Source: Limnohabitans sp. Rim11
GTDB taxonomy: Bacteria > Pseudomonadota > Gammaproteobacteria > Burkholderiales > Burkholderiaceae_C
DNA: 64,000 nucleotides
Direction: 5' to 3'
Assembly: GCF_001269365.1 (NCBI RefSeq)
Contig: NZ_CXOM01000001.1
Coordinates: forward strand, 682,090-746,089
This document shows positions 43,208 to 54,756 of this stretch, one piece after another (positions within the stretch are counted from its first letter, which is position 1; each line of letters opens with the position of its first letter). The position numbers and the translations under genes are program-made. The notes under the pieces were generated by a model. The model had not been told where the DNA came from. It was given only the letters and a program-made list of their open reading frames with translations, and ran no database searches.

Positions 43208-44392
43208 TTACTTCATGGGGCAGTCTTTGACGTAGGCATCTCCATGGTTGGTCATGACGGGCTGGCCCACAATGCGATTCACCAAACGACCTTGTGCATC
43301 TTTTTGGACTTCACGCAGGTAATAGTTTTGGATAGGGTACTGGTTGGTGTTGAAACGGAAGTCGCCTCGAACAGAATTGAACTTCACCGTTTTCAATGTT
43401 TTGATCATGGCCTCTTTGTCTTCAATCTTGCCATTGGCCGCACGCACAGCAGCATCAATCAGCAAAGCGGTGTCATAACCTTGAGCTGCGTACAAAGTTG
43501 GGAGGCGTTTGTATTCTTTTTCAAACTCGGCCACAAACTTCTTATTGGCTTCGTTTGGCAAATCTAGACCCCAGTGAGCGGTGTCAAAAATGCCCAGCAT
43601 GTCATTGCCCACAGCGCGAATCACATCTTGGTCAGCGCCAAAGCCAGGCTGAATCAGACGGATGTCTTTGTTCAAACCAGCGGCCATGAACTGCTTGATG
43701 AAGTTGATGCCCATGCCGCCTGGTAAAAATGTGTACACCACTTCAGGTTTGGCGGCACGGATCTCAGCCAATTCAGCGGAGTAATCCAATTGGCCCAATT
43801 TGGTGTAAACCTCACCGGTCACGTTGCCTTTAAAGAATCGTTTGAAGCCAGCCAATGAATCTTTGCCCGCTTGATAATTGGGCGCCAGCAAGTAGGCAGA
43901 CTTTACTTTTTGATTGGTGGCATGTTGACCTGCCGCTTCGTGGTAAGCGTCATTGGGCCAAGACACTGCAAAGAAGTACGGAGTGCACTGCGCACCTGCA
44001 ATGGGTGAGGGCGCTGCATTAGGGCTCAGGTAGATGGTCTTGCTTTCGACCGCTTCAGGCAAACCTGCCAACATGATGTTGGAGAATACAACGCCTGTTA
44101 AGAAATCAACTTTGTCGCGTTTGACATAGCGCTCGAACAATTGTTTGCCCACATCGGGTTTGAATTGGTCGTCGGAAATAGACACATCGGCGGGTAAGCC
44201 GCCCAGCTTTCCACCATTGAGTTTGACCGCCAGCATGAAGGCATCGCGAATGTCCACGCCAAGTGCTGCAGAAGGGCCCGACAGCGTGCTGACAAAGCCA
44301 ACTTTTACTTTATCGGCCGCCAATGCAGGTTGCATAGCCAAGGTGGCCGCAGCAGCTAGGGTGACAAGACTTTTTACGAAGGGAAAAGACAT
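43208..44392 (-). CDS. Liv-type ABC substrate-binding protein
   Basis: A 394-residue periplasmic binding protein with signal peptide MSFPFVKSLVTLAAAATLAM ending ALA, then ADKVKVGFVSTLSGPSAALG. The start at the signal peptide is preferred to an upstream in-frame codon 44 residues earlier. Head gene of the second Liv operon. With the TRAP and ior genes upstream on the same strand it forms a twelve-kilobase unidirectional block. Confidence 0.88.
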   Translation of the reverse strand: MSFPFVKSLVTLAAAATLAMQPALAADKVKVGFVSTLSGPSAALGVDIRDAFMLAVKLNGGKLGGLPADVSISDDQFKPDVGKQLFERYVKRDKVDFLTGVVFSNIMLAGLPEAVESKTIYLSPNAAPSPIAGAQCTPYFFAVSWPNDAYHEAAGQHATNQKVKSAYLLAPNYQAGKDSLAGFKRFFKGNVTGEVYTKLGQLDYSAELAEIRAAKPEVVYTFLPGGMGINFIKQFMAAGLNKDIRLIQPGFGADQDVIRAVGNDMLGIFDTAHWGLDLPNEANKKFVAEFEKEYKRLPTLYAAQGYDTALLIDAAVRAANGKIEDKEAMIKTLKTVKFNSVRGDFRFNTNQYPIQNYYLREVQKDAQGRLVNRIVGQPVMTNHGDAYVKDCPMK

Positions 44393-44511
44393 AAAGTACT
44401 CCTGGTTAGACCGAAAAAATGACTTACAAACACTCTCTTTGATAACCCTGCATTCTTTGCTGAAATTGAAAGACATCCAAGTCAGGGTTTTCCCGCTTAA
44501 AAAACTTAAAG

Positions 44512-45827
44512 TTAGCCAATCCACTTAGGAAGCCACGTGGCGATGCCTGGAATGAAAAAAACTGCCAGCAATAAAAACAAACTCATCAGTACATAAGGCC
44601 CTACAGCTATAAAAATATGAGCCATGGTGACTGAAGGGGGCGCTACGCCGCGCATGGTCATGAGCAACAAACCATGGGGTGGCAGTAACAGGCCTAACTG
44701 CATGCAGATCAGGAACATGACGCCAAACCAAATAGGATCGACACCTAAAGCATTCACGATGGGCATGAATATGGGCAAGGTGATCATCATCATGCTGACT
44801 TGGTCGACAAAGATGCCCAAGAAAATAAGCATCAGCATCATGCCCACCACAATCCATTCCGTCGACAAACCTTGCCCGGTAATAAATTGCACCAAGCCCG
44901 TACTGGCTCCTGAAAACGACAGAATTTGGGCAAAGGTGGTGGCGCCCAAAATGATGAAGAGGATCATGCCTGAAATACCCGCCGTTCCCTTGAGTGATTT
45001 CAGAACGGCATCCCACTTCAAAGATTTGTAGAGCGCTGCCAACACCATGGTTGCAAACGCACCCAATGCCGCACATTCAGTGGGCGTGGCCCAGCCAGCG
45101 GCCAAAGCACCGACCACAACGCCAAAAATAGACAGTGTGGGCAAGACATAAGCAAAGAAAGGTTGCCAACGGTTCCAACCTTTGTGGACGACGGCATTGG
45201 TTTCTTCAGGTGCTAAATGGGGGCTAATGCGCACTCGAATGATGATCCATGCCACAAATGAAATGGACAACAAGATGCCGGGCAAGACACCGCCAATGAG
45301 CAATTTAGAAATAGAAATGCCTGACAAAGAACCCAGCAAGACCGTCAGTGCTGAGGGTGGAATCAACATGTCAACGGCGCCAATGGCCATGATGGGGCCT
45401 GTGGCAATGGTCGGGTGATAGCCCCTTTTCAACATGACAGGCAGCATCAGGGATCCCAGCATGGCGGTGGTGGCAATGGTTGACCCTGAAATGGCCGAGA
45501 ACACCGTACCAGCCACCACAGCCACCACAGCCAAGCGGCCAGGTACGCGCAAGATCAGGCGCTCTACACCTTCAATCACTTTGAAGGCCAAGCCTGTGTG
45601 AAACAAGATCTCGCCCATAAGCACAAAGAGGGGAATAGGCGTTAAAGAAAAGGCCATGACAGAACTCACACTGCTGCGAGCCAGTTGAACCATGCCAGGT
45701 TCGCCTCCCATATAAAGCCAAGCACCCACAATGTTGATGCCAATGAACGTGAGGGCCACAGGCATACCAATGAACAGCAAAACCGTGGAGCCACCCAGCA
45801 TGAGGCATGCTGCAAATTGCCAAGTAT

Positions 45828-45831
<4 letters not shown>
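44512..45831 (-). CDS. dctM: TRAP transporter large permease, DctM
   Basis: A 439-residue 11-12-helix permease: LIFIGMPVALTFIGINIVGAW, then MLGSLMLPVMLKRGYHPTIA, AIGAVDMLIPPSALTVLLGS and C-terminal LLLPPHGLLLMTMRG. It drives sodium-coupled uptake of organic acids. Overlaps dctQ by 4 bp. Confidence 0.92.
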
Positions 45832-47347
<1,516 letters not shown>

Positions 47348-47381
47348 TCAGTCAAAAAAATGGTGTTCGATACGGTGGCTA

Positions 47382-48935
47382 TCAATTCGGATGCAGTAAA
47401 CCCTGCGCCCTTAAACTTGTCAACAGTTCTTGTTCTGAGTCGTCATTCAGTGCAATTTTTTGAAGCTGTAGAAGCTTATCTGCAGCGTCTGGTTCATTTT
47501 GAAACAATGGCAGGGCCGTGATCAAACGTTGGAAATTGCGCCAACCACGGCTGTGTGTATCGCCGTAGCCCTTCACCAATTGTTGGGCCTTGACGACTTG
47601 CAAGGCCAATTTCGCGTTGGTGTGAATCAGATGGGTGATGCATGTCAACCAAGCGTTGATGCGTTCTTGTTCGTGAAAAAATCGCAAAGAGTAAGGACGT
47701 GTCACGCGCAAAGAGGCGATGAAATACAGGAGCAGGTAACCTCGCAGGGATGTCGTTTTGACAATTCGTCCCTTTTGGGTAAAGCGCCCTAGCAGCTGGC
47801 GTGCCCAGGTGGTTTTAAGCAGCCAATTTCCGATTGAGACTGGCAATGTGTCTGCAATCTCTTCGACGCGCGGATGCAAAAATTCATGGATGTCTAAAAA
47901 TTGTTCGGTGCTTTGTTTGACTTCATGGCTCACTCGTTCAAAACGTGAGCGGCGAATTTTTAAATCGGCCACGCGCACGGTGTCCTCATAGCTCATCCAC
48001 AAGGCCAAGTGCCTAGCAGCTTCGGACACCAGCTCATCACCTTCGTCATTGCTAGGTGCCTGTTGGTTGATTGGTTTTAGCCTGTCTAAATACAGCGCGG
48101 CATAGACTTCGCTTTGGTAGTCGGTCATGCGTTCAATGCCAGCTAGCAGATGGGCTTGCGCAGCAGGACGGAACTCTGACTGAATTCTTTGAGCCAATGC
48201 TTGTAATCGGGGCCCTACGGCAGGGAGATGCGAGTGCTTGGCGCCTTGAGGTTCTGGGGTGGATGATGCGCCGCCGCTCAATTGGCGTTGCGCTTCATGG
48301 AAAGCTGCACTAAATGCTTGAAGACTGGACGACACACCAATACCGCCGCGTTGAATGGTGGCTTCAAACTGCTCGCGTGTGAATGGGAGTTGGCCTGAAG
48401 CGGCCAAGGCGCCATACAAAGCGGGGCCAATCAAGCTGCCAAAACTCTCGGCCATGGTTGAGAAATCTGCTGCGATGAATTGGTGTGCTGCCGCTTTGGC
48501 GCCTGCCAACAGTTTTTCAGAGTCCATGCGCCCATCGCCCATTGCAATGCGTTCTGTCATGGCATAAACACGGTGCGAAGAAGTGATGAGGGTTGTGCGT
48601 TCCGAATTGACCAAGCCGCGTTGAAGAGCTCGGCCAGCTTCCATTAACTCAGAAGCCAACACAATGTCGACGTGGCCAGGGAAGGGACTGAGTGCGAACA
48701 CAGGCTCTCGACCTTCGGGAATCAGGGCCTTGTTAAACATTTCAAGGTAATAAATCGTGGCGCCTGTGCGTTGTGCCACACCAGGAACCGAGGTGGTTTG
48801 AGCCACAAAGCCATTGTGTTCAGCCAGATCGACCAGCCAATCGGCTAAAACGCCGCCACCTTCTCCACCCATCGCCAAGATGGCAATGGTGATGGCGTGC
48901 GATTGTGATTGTGTAGGGTTCATTCTCGTGTCCAT
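47382..48935 (-). CDS. iorB: indolepyruvate oxidoreductase subunit beta-type protein
   Basis: A 517-residue protein starting MDTRMNPTQSQSHAITIAIL. Its first 190 residues are the gamma/beta-type POR domain (GGEGGGVLADWLVDLAEHNG, VPGVAQRTGATIYYLEMF). The remaining 300 are a helical C-terminal domain typical of long betaproteobacterial IorB (DUF6537-like). Its ATG shares one base with the iorA stop (TGATG). With iorA it oxidatively decarboxylates aryl-pyruvates or related 2-keto acids to CoA-thioesters. Confidence 0.85.
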   Translation of the reverse strand: MDTRMNPTQSQSHAITIAILAMGGEGGGVLADWLVDLAEHNGFVAQTTSVPGVAQRTGATIYYLEMFNKALIPEGREPVFALSPFPGHVDIVLASELMEAGRALQRGLVNSERTTLITSSHRVYAMTERIAMGDGRMDSEKLLAGAKAAAHQFIAADFSTMAESFGSLIGPALYGALAASGQLPFTREQFEATIQRGGIGVSSSLQAFSAAFHEAQRQLSGGASSTPEPQGAKHSHLPAVGPRLQALAQRIQSEFRPAAQAHLLAGIERMTDYQSEVYAALYLDRLKPINQQAPSNDEGDELVSEAARHLALWMSYEDTVRVADLKIRRSRFERVSHEVKQSTEQFLDIHEFLHPRVEEIADTLPVSIGNWLLKTTWARQLLGRFTQKGRIVKTTSLRGYLLLYFIASLRVTRPYSLRFFHEQERINAWLTCITHLIHTNAKLALQVVKAQQLVKGYGDTHSRGWRNFQRLITALPLFQNEPDAADKLLQLQKIALNDDSEQELLTSLRAQGLLHPN

Positions 48936-51100
48936 CAAGCAGCCGAGATGCCCTGTAAGCGACGTTCAATGCGGTTTTGCAATCGACCAATGATCCACTT
49001 GCGCAATTTGACTTTGAAGCGATCCCATCCGCTCGGATTATTGATAATCTCCGCCCGATAAAACGAGGGACATAAAACCGCCGCATGGGAAACTTCGCCG
49101 CACAAGCCACAGCCCACACAGCTGTCGGCCACTGCAACAACGGGGTCAGTTCTCAAGGGGTCTGGATTGGCTTTGATGCTCAATGAGGGACAGCCCGACA
49201 AACGGATGCAGGAGTGATCTCCTGTGCACGTGTCGGGATCCACGCCAAATTTTTCTCGAACCACGCGCTCGCCTTGTTTGATGCGTTGCCTAATTTGAGG
49301 CTTCACCCGTCGCTGACGGTTGAGCATGCACTCACTTTGCGCAATCACCACTTTGGGGCCTTTGGTTTGCGTGGTTAGAGCTTCTCGCAGGGCACCTCGC
49401 ATTTGATCTAAGCTGTAGGTGTGTGTGACGGTTTTGACCCAATCGACCCCCACACCCTTCACCGCTTTTTCAATGGGGTTGTTGGTGCTTCGAATCGGGT
49501 TGATGGCTTTGGAAGACAAAACGTCTTGACCGCCTGTTGCGGCTGAGTAGCCGTTGTCAACCACTAGCAAAACATTGTCTGTTTGATTGAAAACGGCGTT
49601 GCCAACGCCACTGGTGAGACCGTTGTGCCAAAAGCCACCATCGCCCATGATGGCCATGGTTCGGTGTTCGGTTTCAGGTGTATTGAAAGCGGAAGCGCCG
49701 GCCCAACCTAAACCATAGCCCATGGTGGTTGCGCCAACATTGAAGGGGGGCAAGATAGAAAACAGGTGACAGCCGATGTCGCAGCTGATGTGACGCGGCC
49801 CCAGCTCTTTTTCAAGCATCTTGATGGCTGTGAAGATGGGCCTCTCAGGACAGCCTGTGCAAAAGGATGGCGGCCGCGGAAGCACTTGGGCCGTAGCTTC
49901 GGCAATCACCTGGTTTATCAGGGCATTGCTTTGAATGGCTGGAACCTGGTGCCTGGCGTTATTCAGCAATTCAGGCGCATAAAGTTCAATGAACTTTTTG
50001 ATGCCTTGCAACATCACGCCGCCCGTGTACTCTCCCGCCATGGGTAAGAAATCTTTGCCATGTACGCGCGTCTGCAGATCGGCTTTGCGCAAGATGGAAT
50101 GAATGTTTTGTTCAATGAAGTCGGGTTGCCCTTCTTCCACAATGAAGAGCCCACGCTTCCCGGTGCAGAAGGTTTTGAATTCATCGTCAACCAAAGGGTA
50201 GGTGACATTCAAAACATAAAGAGGAATTTGGGACTCACCAAATGCATTGGCCAGGCCGAGAATTTCCAGAGCGCGAAGCACGCCGTTGTACAGGCCGCCT
50301 TGCATCACAATGCCAAAGTCATTGGCATCGCTGGCAAAAAACTCATTGAGCTGATTTTCTTGAATAAATTTGACAGCAGCTGGCCAGCGTTCTTTGACCT
50401 TCTCTTGCTCGTGCAAATAACTGGAAGGTGGAAGCACAATGCGATTGACATCACGTTTGGGATGCTCAATGGCATCTTTGAGCGTGAAGGCCGGCCGCAC
50501 ATTGTCTTTGGTCGCAAAATGGCCGTGCACGTGACAGGCGCGAATGCGAAGCTCCAGCATGACAGGGGTATTGCTGGCCTCCGACAACTCAAAGCCTTGC
50601 TCCACAGCTTTAACAATGCTGGGCAAATTGGGTCGGGGGTCTAAGAGCCACACCTGTGATTTCATGGCAAATGCATGCGAGCGCTCTTGCATGATGCTTG
50701 AACCTTCGCCGTAGTCCTCGCCCACAATGAGCATGGCCCCGCCGATGACACCGCCAGATGCCAAATTGGCCAAAGCATCAGAGGCGACATTGGTACCAAC
50801 GGTCGACTTGAAGGTGACTGCGCCTCGAAGCGGGTAATTCACCGAAGCTGCCAAAGTGGCTGTGGCCGTGGCTTCAGAGGCACTGTGTTCAAAGTGAACT
50901 CCCAATTCAGCCAAGATATCGTTGGCGTCTGTGAGCACATCCATTAAGTGAGAGATGGGCGCCCCTTGGTAGCCCGCAACGTAGGACACACCTGACTGCA
51001 ACAAGGCTTTGGTGACAGCCAAAATACCTTCGCCGTGAAATTCTTCACCGGCACCCAGCTTGAGTTTTTCAACCTCTGCAAGGAATGAACGTTCAGCCAT
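48935..51100 (-). CDS. iorA: indolepyruvate oxidoreductase alpha subunit
   Basis: A 721-residue thiamine-diphosphate enzyme. N-terminal domain EEFHGEGILAVTKALLQSGV, TPP-binding region SCDIGCHLF, MAIMGDGGFWHNGLTSGV and GYSAATGGQDVLSSKA, then a ferredoxin tail with CTGDHSCIRLSGCPSL and SCVGCGLCGEVSHAAVLCPS (4Fe-4S sites). Starts MAERSFLAEVEKLKLGAGEE. Divergent from a LysR regulator. Probably the first gene of a large catabolic/transport block running to livF at 39841. Confidence 0.9.
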   Translation of the reverse strand: MAERSFLAEVEKLKLGAGEEFHGEGILAVTKALLQSGVSYVAGYQGAPISHLMDVLTDANDILAELGVHFEHSASEATATATLAASVNYPLRGAVTFKSTVGTNVASDALANLASGGVIGGAMLIVGEDYGEGSSIMQERSHAFAMKSQVWLLDPRPNLPSIVKAVEQGFELSEASNTPVMLELRIRACHVHGHFATKDNVRPAFTLKDAIEHPKRDVNRIVLPPSSYLHEQEKVKERWPAAVKFIQENQLNEFFASDANDFGIVMQGGLYNGVLRALEILGLANAFGESQIPLYVLNVTYPLVDDEFKTFCTGKRGLFIVEEGQPDFIEQNIHSILRKADLQTRVHGKDFLPMAGEYTGGVMLQGIKKFIELYAPELLNNARHQVPAIQSNALINQVIAEATAQVLPRPPSFCTGCPERPIFTAIKMLEKELGPRHISCDIGCHLFSILPPFNVGATTMGYGLGWAGASAFNTPETEHRTMAIMGDGGFWHNGLTSGVGNAVFNQTDNVLLVVDNGYSAATGGQDVLSSKAINPIRSTNNPIEKAVKGVGVDWVKTVTHTYSLDQMRGALREALTTQTKGPKVVIAQSECMLNRQRRVKPQIRQRIKQGERVVREKFGVDPDTCTGDHSCIRLSGCPSLSIKANPDPLRTDPVVAVADSCVGCGLCGEVSHAAVLCPSFYRAEIINNPSGWDRFKVKLRKWIIGRLQNRIERRLQGISAA

Positions 51101-51186
51101 TGTTGCAATGTCCTTTTGAATGAACTGTGTTTTGAGTTCAATATTTATTGCAATTTAGGATAGATTTCAACATTCGACAAATGGAT

Positions 51187-51210
51187 AAATCAAATATCGT
51201 TCATTGATTT
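51187..51210. promoter_or_regulatory. inverted repeat AAATCAA / TTGATTT
   Basis: Seven-bp perfect arms with a 10-bp spacer in the iorA-LysR gap, 39 bp before the LysR start. Spacing and dyad suit a LysR-type box. Confidence 0.4.
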
Positions 51211-51248
51211 GGTGAATAATTAGGCCTTACCCTTAGGAGGTGCATGGT

Positions 51249-52184
51249 ATGAATTTTCGGCAGCTTGACTTGAACCTTTTGCGCGTTTTGGTGGCTATTC
51301 ACCGAACGGGCTCTGTCACCTTGGCTGGAAAGTCTCTGGCCTTGTCTCAGCCAGCAACCAGCAATGCGTTGGCCCGTTTACGCGACTTTTTTGAGGATGA
51401 GCTCTTTGTTCGTGCGCCCACGGGTCTCAAGCCCACCAGATTGTGTGAGCAATTGGCGGCCGACATGCACGAGCAGCTTCTGCTGATGGAGTCTATGTTG
51501 GTGGGAAGGCAAGAATTTGACCCTGCCAATAGCGATGTGCACTGGAAAATTTCTTTGTCTGATTTGGGCGAAATGATGTTTCTTCCGAAGTTGGCAGCAG
51601 CTTTGCGCATCGATGCGCCACATGCACGTTTGTCCAATATCGCGGTGAATGCGGATCAGGTGACAGCAGCACTCGAATCGCGTGAAATTGATTTGGCCGT
51701 AGGCATTTTGGCACCTGAGCATCGTGGTATTCGCTCTGAGCTGCTGTTTCATGAGCGCTATATGGCGGTGACTTCATTGAATTGGAAGCCGCCCAGCGGT
51801 AGGGCCGGTAAAACCTTGAGCTTGGAACAGCTTCGTCAGTCGGGTTTTGCCGTAGCTTCACCCACTGCCACATTTCATGGCAGTGTTGAAAAAATGTTGA
51901 CGCGAATGAAATTGGAAGAGCGCATTGTCTTGCGATCTAGGCACTTTAGTGCCATGCCCGACATAGTTCGCCAAACTGATTTGGTAGGCATCATTCCAGA
52001 GATGTTTGTGCGCGAATTGAAGACCCGTCAAGATCTTCGCGTTTGGGACATCACGGATGCACCGGTTTATGAGGTTCAAATAATTTGGCACAAGAGTACC
52101 GACACTGATTCGCGACATATTTGGATGCGCGATTTGGTGTGCAAGTTATTTCAGCGATTTAGAAAAAATATTTCTAGACAATGA
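51249..52184 (+). CDS. LysR-family regulator
   Basis: A 311-residue regulator: MNFRQLDLNLLRVLVAIHRT, then SLALSQPATSNALARLRDFF (helix-turn-helix), and the NodD-like effector domain (SDLGEMMFLPKLAAAL). AGGAGG ahead of ATG 51249 sets the start. Divergent from iorA1, which it probably controls. Confidence 0.9.
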   Translation: MNFRQLDLNLLRVLVAIHRTGSVTLAGKSLALSQPATSNALARLRDFFEDELFVRAPTGLKPTRLCEQLAADMHEQLLLMESMLVGRQEFDPANSDVHWKISLSDLGEMMFLPKLAAALRIDAPHARLSNIAVNADQVTAALESREIDLAVGILAPEHRGIRSELLFHERYMAVTSLNWKPPSGRAGKTLSLEQLRQSGFAVASPTATFHGSVEKMLTRMKLEERIVLRSRHFSAMPDIVRQTDLVGIIPEMFVRELKTRQDLRVWDITDAPVYEVQIIWHKSTDTDSRHIWMRDLVCKLFQRFRKNISRQ

Positions 52185-52274
52185 TTTCTTTCCACACTTG
52201 TAGCGCACTTCTTCTAAGCGCAAATATTAAATCCGTCTTCTTTTGTTCTAGGGCCAAACACCGGTTAGAAAATT

Positions 52275-52308
52275 AAAAAAGCCACTGATTTTTAAGTCAG
52301 TGGCTTTT
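52275..52308. terminator. bidirectional terminator, copy 2
   Basis: The same AAAAGCCACTGA / TCAGTGGCTTTT stem as at 36816, here between the LysR gene and the converging dehydrogenase remnant. The loop differs by one base. Confidence 0.85.
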
Positions 52309-52344
52309 GGCTTTACTAAATCAACAGGGTGTTTGACTTGTTGA

Positions 52345-52710
52345 TCAGGTCAATGCGCTTTTCACGCGTTGCGGCGACATTGGCAAAGAACGCAAACGTT
52401 TGCCCGTGAGTTGGAAGATGGCGTTGGCGATGGCAGGTGCCACGGGCAATACCCCAATTTCACCCATGCCGGTGGGAGCAGCATCAGACTGAACAAGCTT
52501 CGTATGGATTTCGGGCATTTCACTCATTCGCAGCACTTGGTAGTCATGGAAGTACGATTGAACAGGTGCGCCATTTTGGATGGTTAACTCCTCAAGAAGG
52601 GCAACTGACAATCCAAACACGGCAGCCCCTTCAAGTTGAGCCAACACGTTAGTTGGTTGAATTGCCAAGCCAGGATCAACAGCCAGCCACATGTGATGGA
52701 CTTTGATTTT
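52345..52710 (-). pseudogene. molybdenum aldehyde/isoquinoline dehydrogenase, C-terminal remnant
   Basis: About 120 codons match the end of a xanthine-dehydrogenase-family molybdopterin subunit: KIKVHHMWLAVDPGLAIQPT, VLAQLEGAAVFGLSVALLEE, FHDYQVLRMSEMPEI and GMGEIGVLPVAPAIANA. The family has 700 or more residues, so the rest is lost; the frame runs on to 52770 as noise. An ordinary neighbour of catabolic genes, now broken. Confidence 0.75.
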
Positions 52711-52899
52711 TCCAGTTTGTCTGTTGCTTGTCGTCTTTGAGGGCTTTCTACAAGTATTTTTAAGGCACATCCAAGAGTTTTGGGATACAAAAACCCTATT
52801 TTTTCGCCCAAATGGCAGGCTGAACTGGGGATATTAGGGTGATTCTGTATACAGAAAATCGAGTTGAGTGGTTTAATCTCGTTTTCTCAAAACCCACAC

Positions 52900-53670
52900 A
52901 TGCACTCTTTGAAAATTCACATTCAGGACCCGGATGCTGCTGAAGAAGGCAGCACGCAGGCCGTTAAGGCGCAGCAGCGCCTGCGTGAATTGATCTTGGC
53001 TGGCCATCTGGCTGCAGGAAGTCGCATTGCAGAGTTGGCGTTGGTAGAACGTCTGGGCATGTCACGCACCCCTATTCGAGTTGCCCTCATGCGTCTTGGC
53101 CAAGAAGGTTTACTCGACGCCTTGCCTGGGGGAGGTTATGCCGTGCGCACTTTCTCTGAGCATGATGTGGCCGACGCCATTGAGCTACGCGGCACGCTCG
53201 AAGGACTGGCGGCGCGGTTGGCCGCAGAGAGAGGTGTTAGTCCAGTGCTGCTTCAAGAGGCCGATGCCTGTCTTGACCAAATCGATCAAGTGATGCGCCA
53301 GGGGGGTCTGGATGACGAAGATTTTTCTGCTTACGTTCGTTTGAACGCTTGTTTTCACAAAATGTTGTCTGAGATGGCAGGTAGTGCAGTTTTGGCTCGT
53401 GAAATTGAGCGGGCATCAAGTCTGCCATTCGCTTCTGCTTCCGGCTTTGTCGGGGTGCAGGCCAGCAAGCCAGATGCCCGCGATTTGCTGGTCGTGGCGC
53501 AACATCAGCATCGTCAAGTGTTACAAGCCATTGCGCAGCGCGAGGCCGGTCGTGCAGAAGCACTCATGCGCGAACATTCCCGCATTGCACGCCACAATTT
53601 GGGGCTGGCGTTACAAAATCCACAGCCCTCGGTCACACCGGGTGTTCAACTAATTAAAAACAAGAGGTGA
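52900..53670 (+). CDS. GntR-family regulator (FadR/VanR type)
   Basis: A 256-residue regulator: QQRLRELILAGHLAAGSRIA and MSRTPIRVALMRLGQEGLLD (winged helix), then an all-helical FCD effector domain (DAIELRGTLEGLAARLAAERG). ATG 52900 has no good ribosome site, and a TTG twelve codons upstream is possible. Its stop directly abuts the Rieske oxygenase; in vanillate systems a VanR of this family controls vanAB. Confidence 0.85.
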   Translation: MHSLKIHIQDPDAAEEGSTQAVKAQQRLRELILAGHLAAGSRIAELALVERLGMSRTPIRVALMRLGQEGLLDALPGGGYAVRTFSEHDVADAIELRGTLEGLAARLAAERGVSPVLLQEADACLDQIDQVMRQGGLDDEDFSAYVRLNACFHKMLSEMAGSAVLAREIERASSLPFASASGFVGVQASKPDARDLLVVAQHQHRQVLQAIAQREAGRAEALMREHSRIARHNLGLALQNPQPSVTPGVQLIKNKR

Positions 53671-53673
53671 ATT

Positions 53674-54756
53674 ATTTTTATTAAAAATACTTGGTATGTG
53701 GCCTGTTCAATAGATGAACTGGACGGCTTAGGGACGAGACCCCTTGGCCGTACCATTTGCAACGAACAAATGGTATTTTTCAAGGGCCCAGAAAATAAGG
53801 TTGCGGCAGTAGAAGACTTTTGTCCGCATCGTGGTGCGCCTTTGTCACTTGGCAAAGTGTGTGAAGGTAAGTTAGTTTGCGGGTACCATGGTTTGGAGAT
53901 GGGTTGCGAGGGCAAAACCGTTCACATGCCAGGGCAGCGCGTCCGTGGATTTCCTGCCATCAAAAACTATGCGGTGATCGAGCGCTATGGTTTTGTGTGG
54001 GTTTGGCCGGGGGATCAATCACAGGTCGACGAGGCATTGATGCCTAGCTTTGAGTTTTTTGATAACCCCGCATGGGCCTACGGTGGTGGTTTGTATCATG
54101 TCAAAGCCGATTACCGACTCATGGTCGACAACTTGATGGACTTGACCCACGAGACTTATGTTCATGCCAACAGCATTGGTCAACCCGAGATCGATGAGAC
54201 GCCATGCAAAACCACCGTAGAGGGTGACAAGGTGATCTTGCAGCGTCACATGGAGGGCATTCAGGCGCCACCGTTTTGGCAAATGGCAATGAGCGCCAAC
54301 GGTCTAGACCCCAATGCTCGCGTAGACCGCTGGCAGATTTGTCGCTTTACACCGCCCAGTCACATCATGATTGACGTCGGTGTTGCCCTAGCAGGGCGAG
54401 GCGGCTTTGATGCCGACCCAGCGGACAAAGCGTATAGCGTGGTCGTAGACTTCATCACGCCTGAGACTGAAACTTCGCATTGGTACCACTGGGGTATGGC
54501 GCGTCAGTTCAAGCCACATGATGCAGAGCTCACGATCAAAATTCGTGAGGGACAAGGCAAGATTTTTAACGAGGACATGGAGATGTTGCAGTTGCAGCAG
54601 GCTAACATCAGCAAATGGCCCGACCGAAAATTGCTGCTGCTCAACATCGACTCGGGCGGCGTGCAATCTCGCAGAATCATCGACCGTCTCTTGGCTCAAG
54701 AACAGGCCAGCAGCAGTCTTGAGCCTGAAGGTATCACCCATGGAGTTAACCCATGA
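53674..54756 (+). CDS. VanA-like Rieske oxygenase, probable ATT start
   Basis: A 360-residue Rieske non-heme-iron oxygenase of the vanillate-demethylase type. Rieske ligands C50-P-H52 and C69-x2-H72 (CPHRGAPLS, CGYHGLEM); mononuclear iron region DNLMDLTHETYVH. The conserved N-terminus xFIKNTWYVAC is present only if translation starts at ATT 53674, with AGAGG six bases ahead; the first usual codon in frame is GTG 53698 with no ribosome site. Probably O-demethylates a methoxy- or similar aromatic acid. Followed by a ferredoxin. Confidence 0.85.
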   Translation: MFIKNTWYVACSIDELDGLGTRPLGRTICNEQMVFFKGPENKVAAVEDFCPHRGAPLSLGKVCEGKLVCGYHGLEMGCEGKTVHMPGQRVRGFPAIKNYAVIERYGFVWVWPGDQSQVDEALMPSFEFFDNPAWAYGGGLYHVKADYRLMVDNLMDLTHETYVHANSIGQPEIDETPCKTTVEGDKVILQRHMEGIQAPPFWQMAMSANGLDPNARVDRWQICRFTPPSHIMIDVGVALAGRGGFDADPADKAYSVVVDFITPETETSHWYHWGMARQFKPHDAELTIKIREGQGKIFNEDMEMLQLQQANISKWPDRKLLLLNIDSGGVQSRRIIDRLLAQEQASSSLEPEGITHGVNP

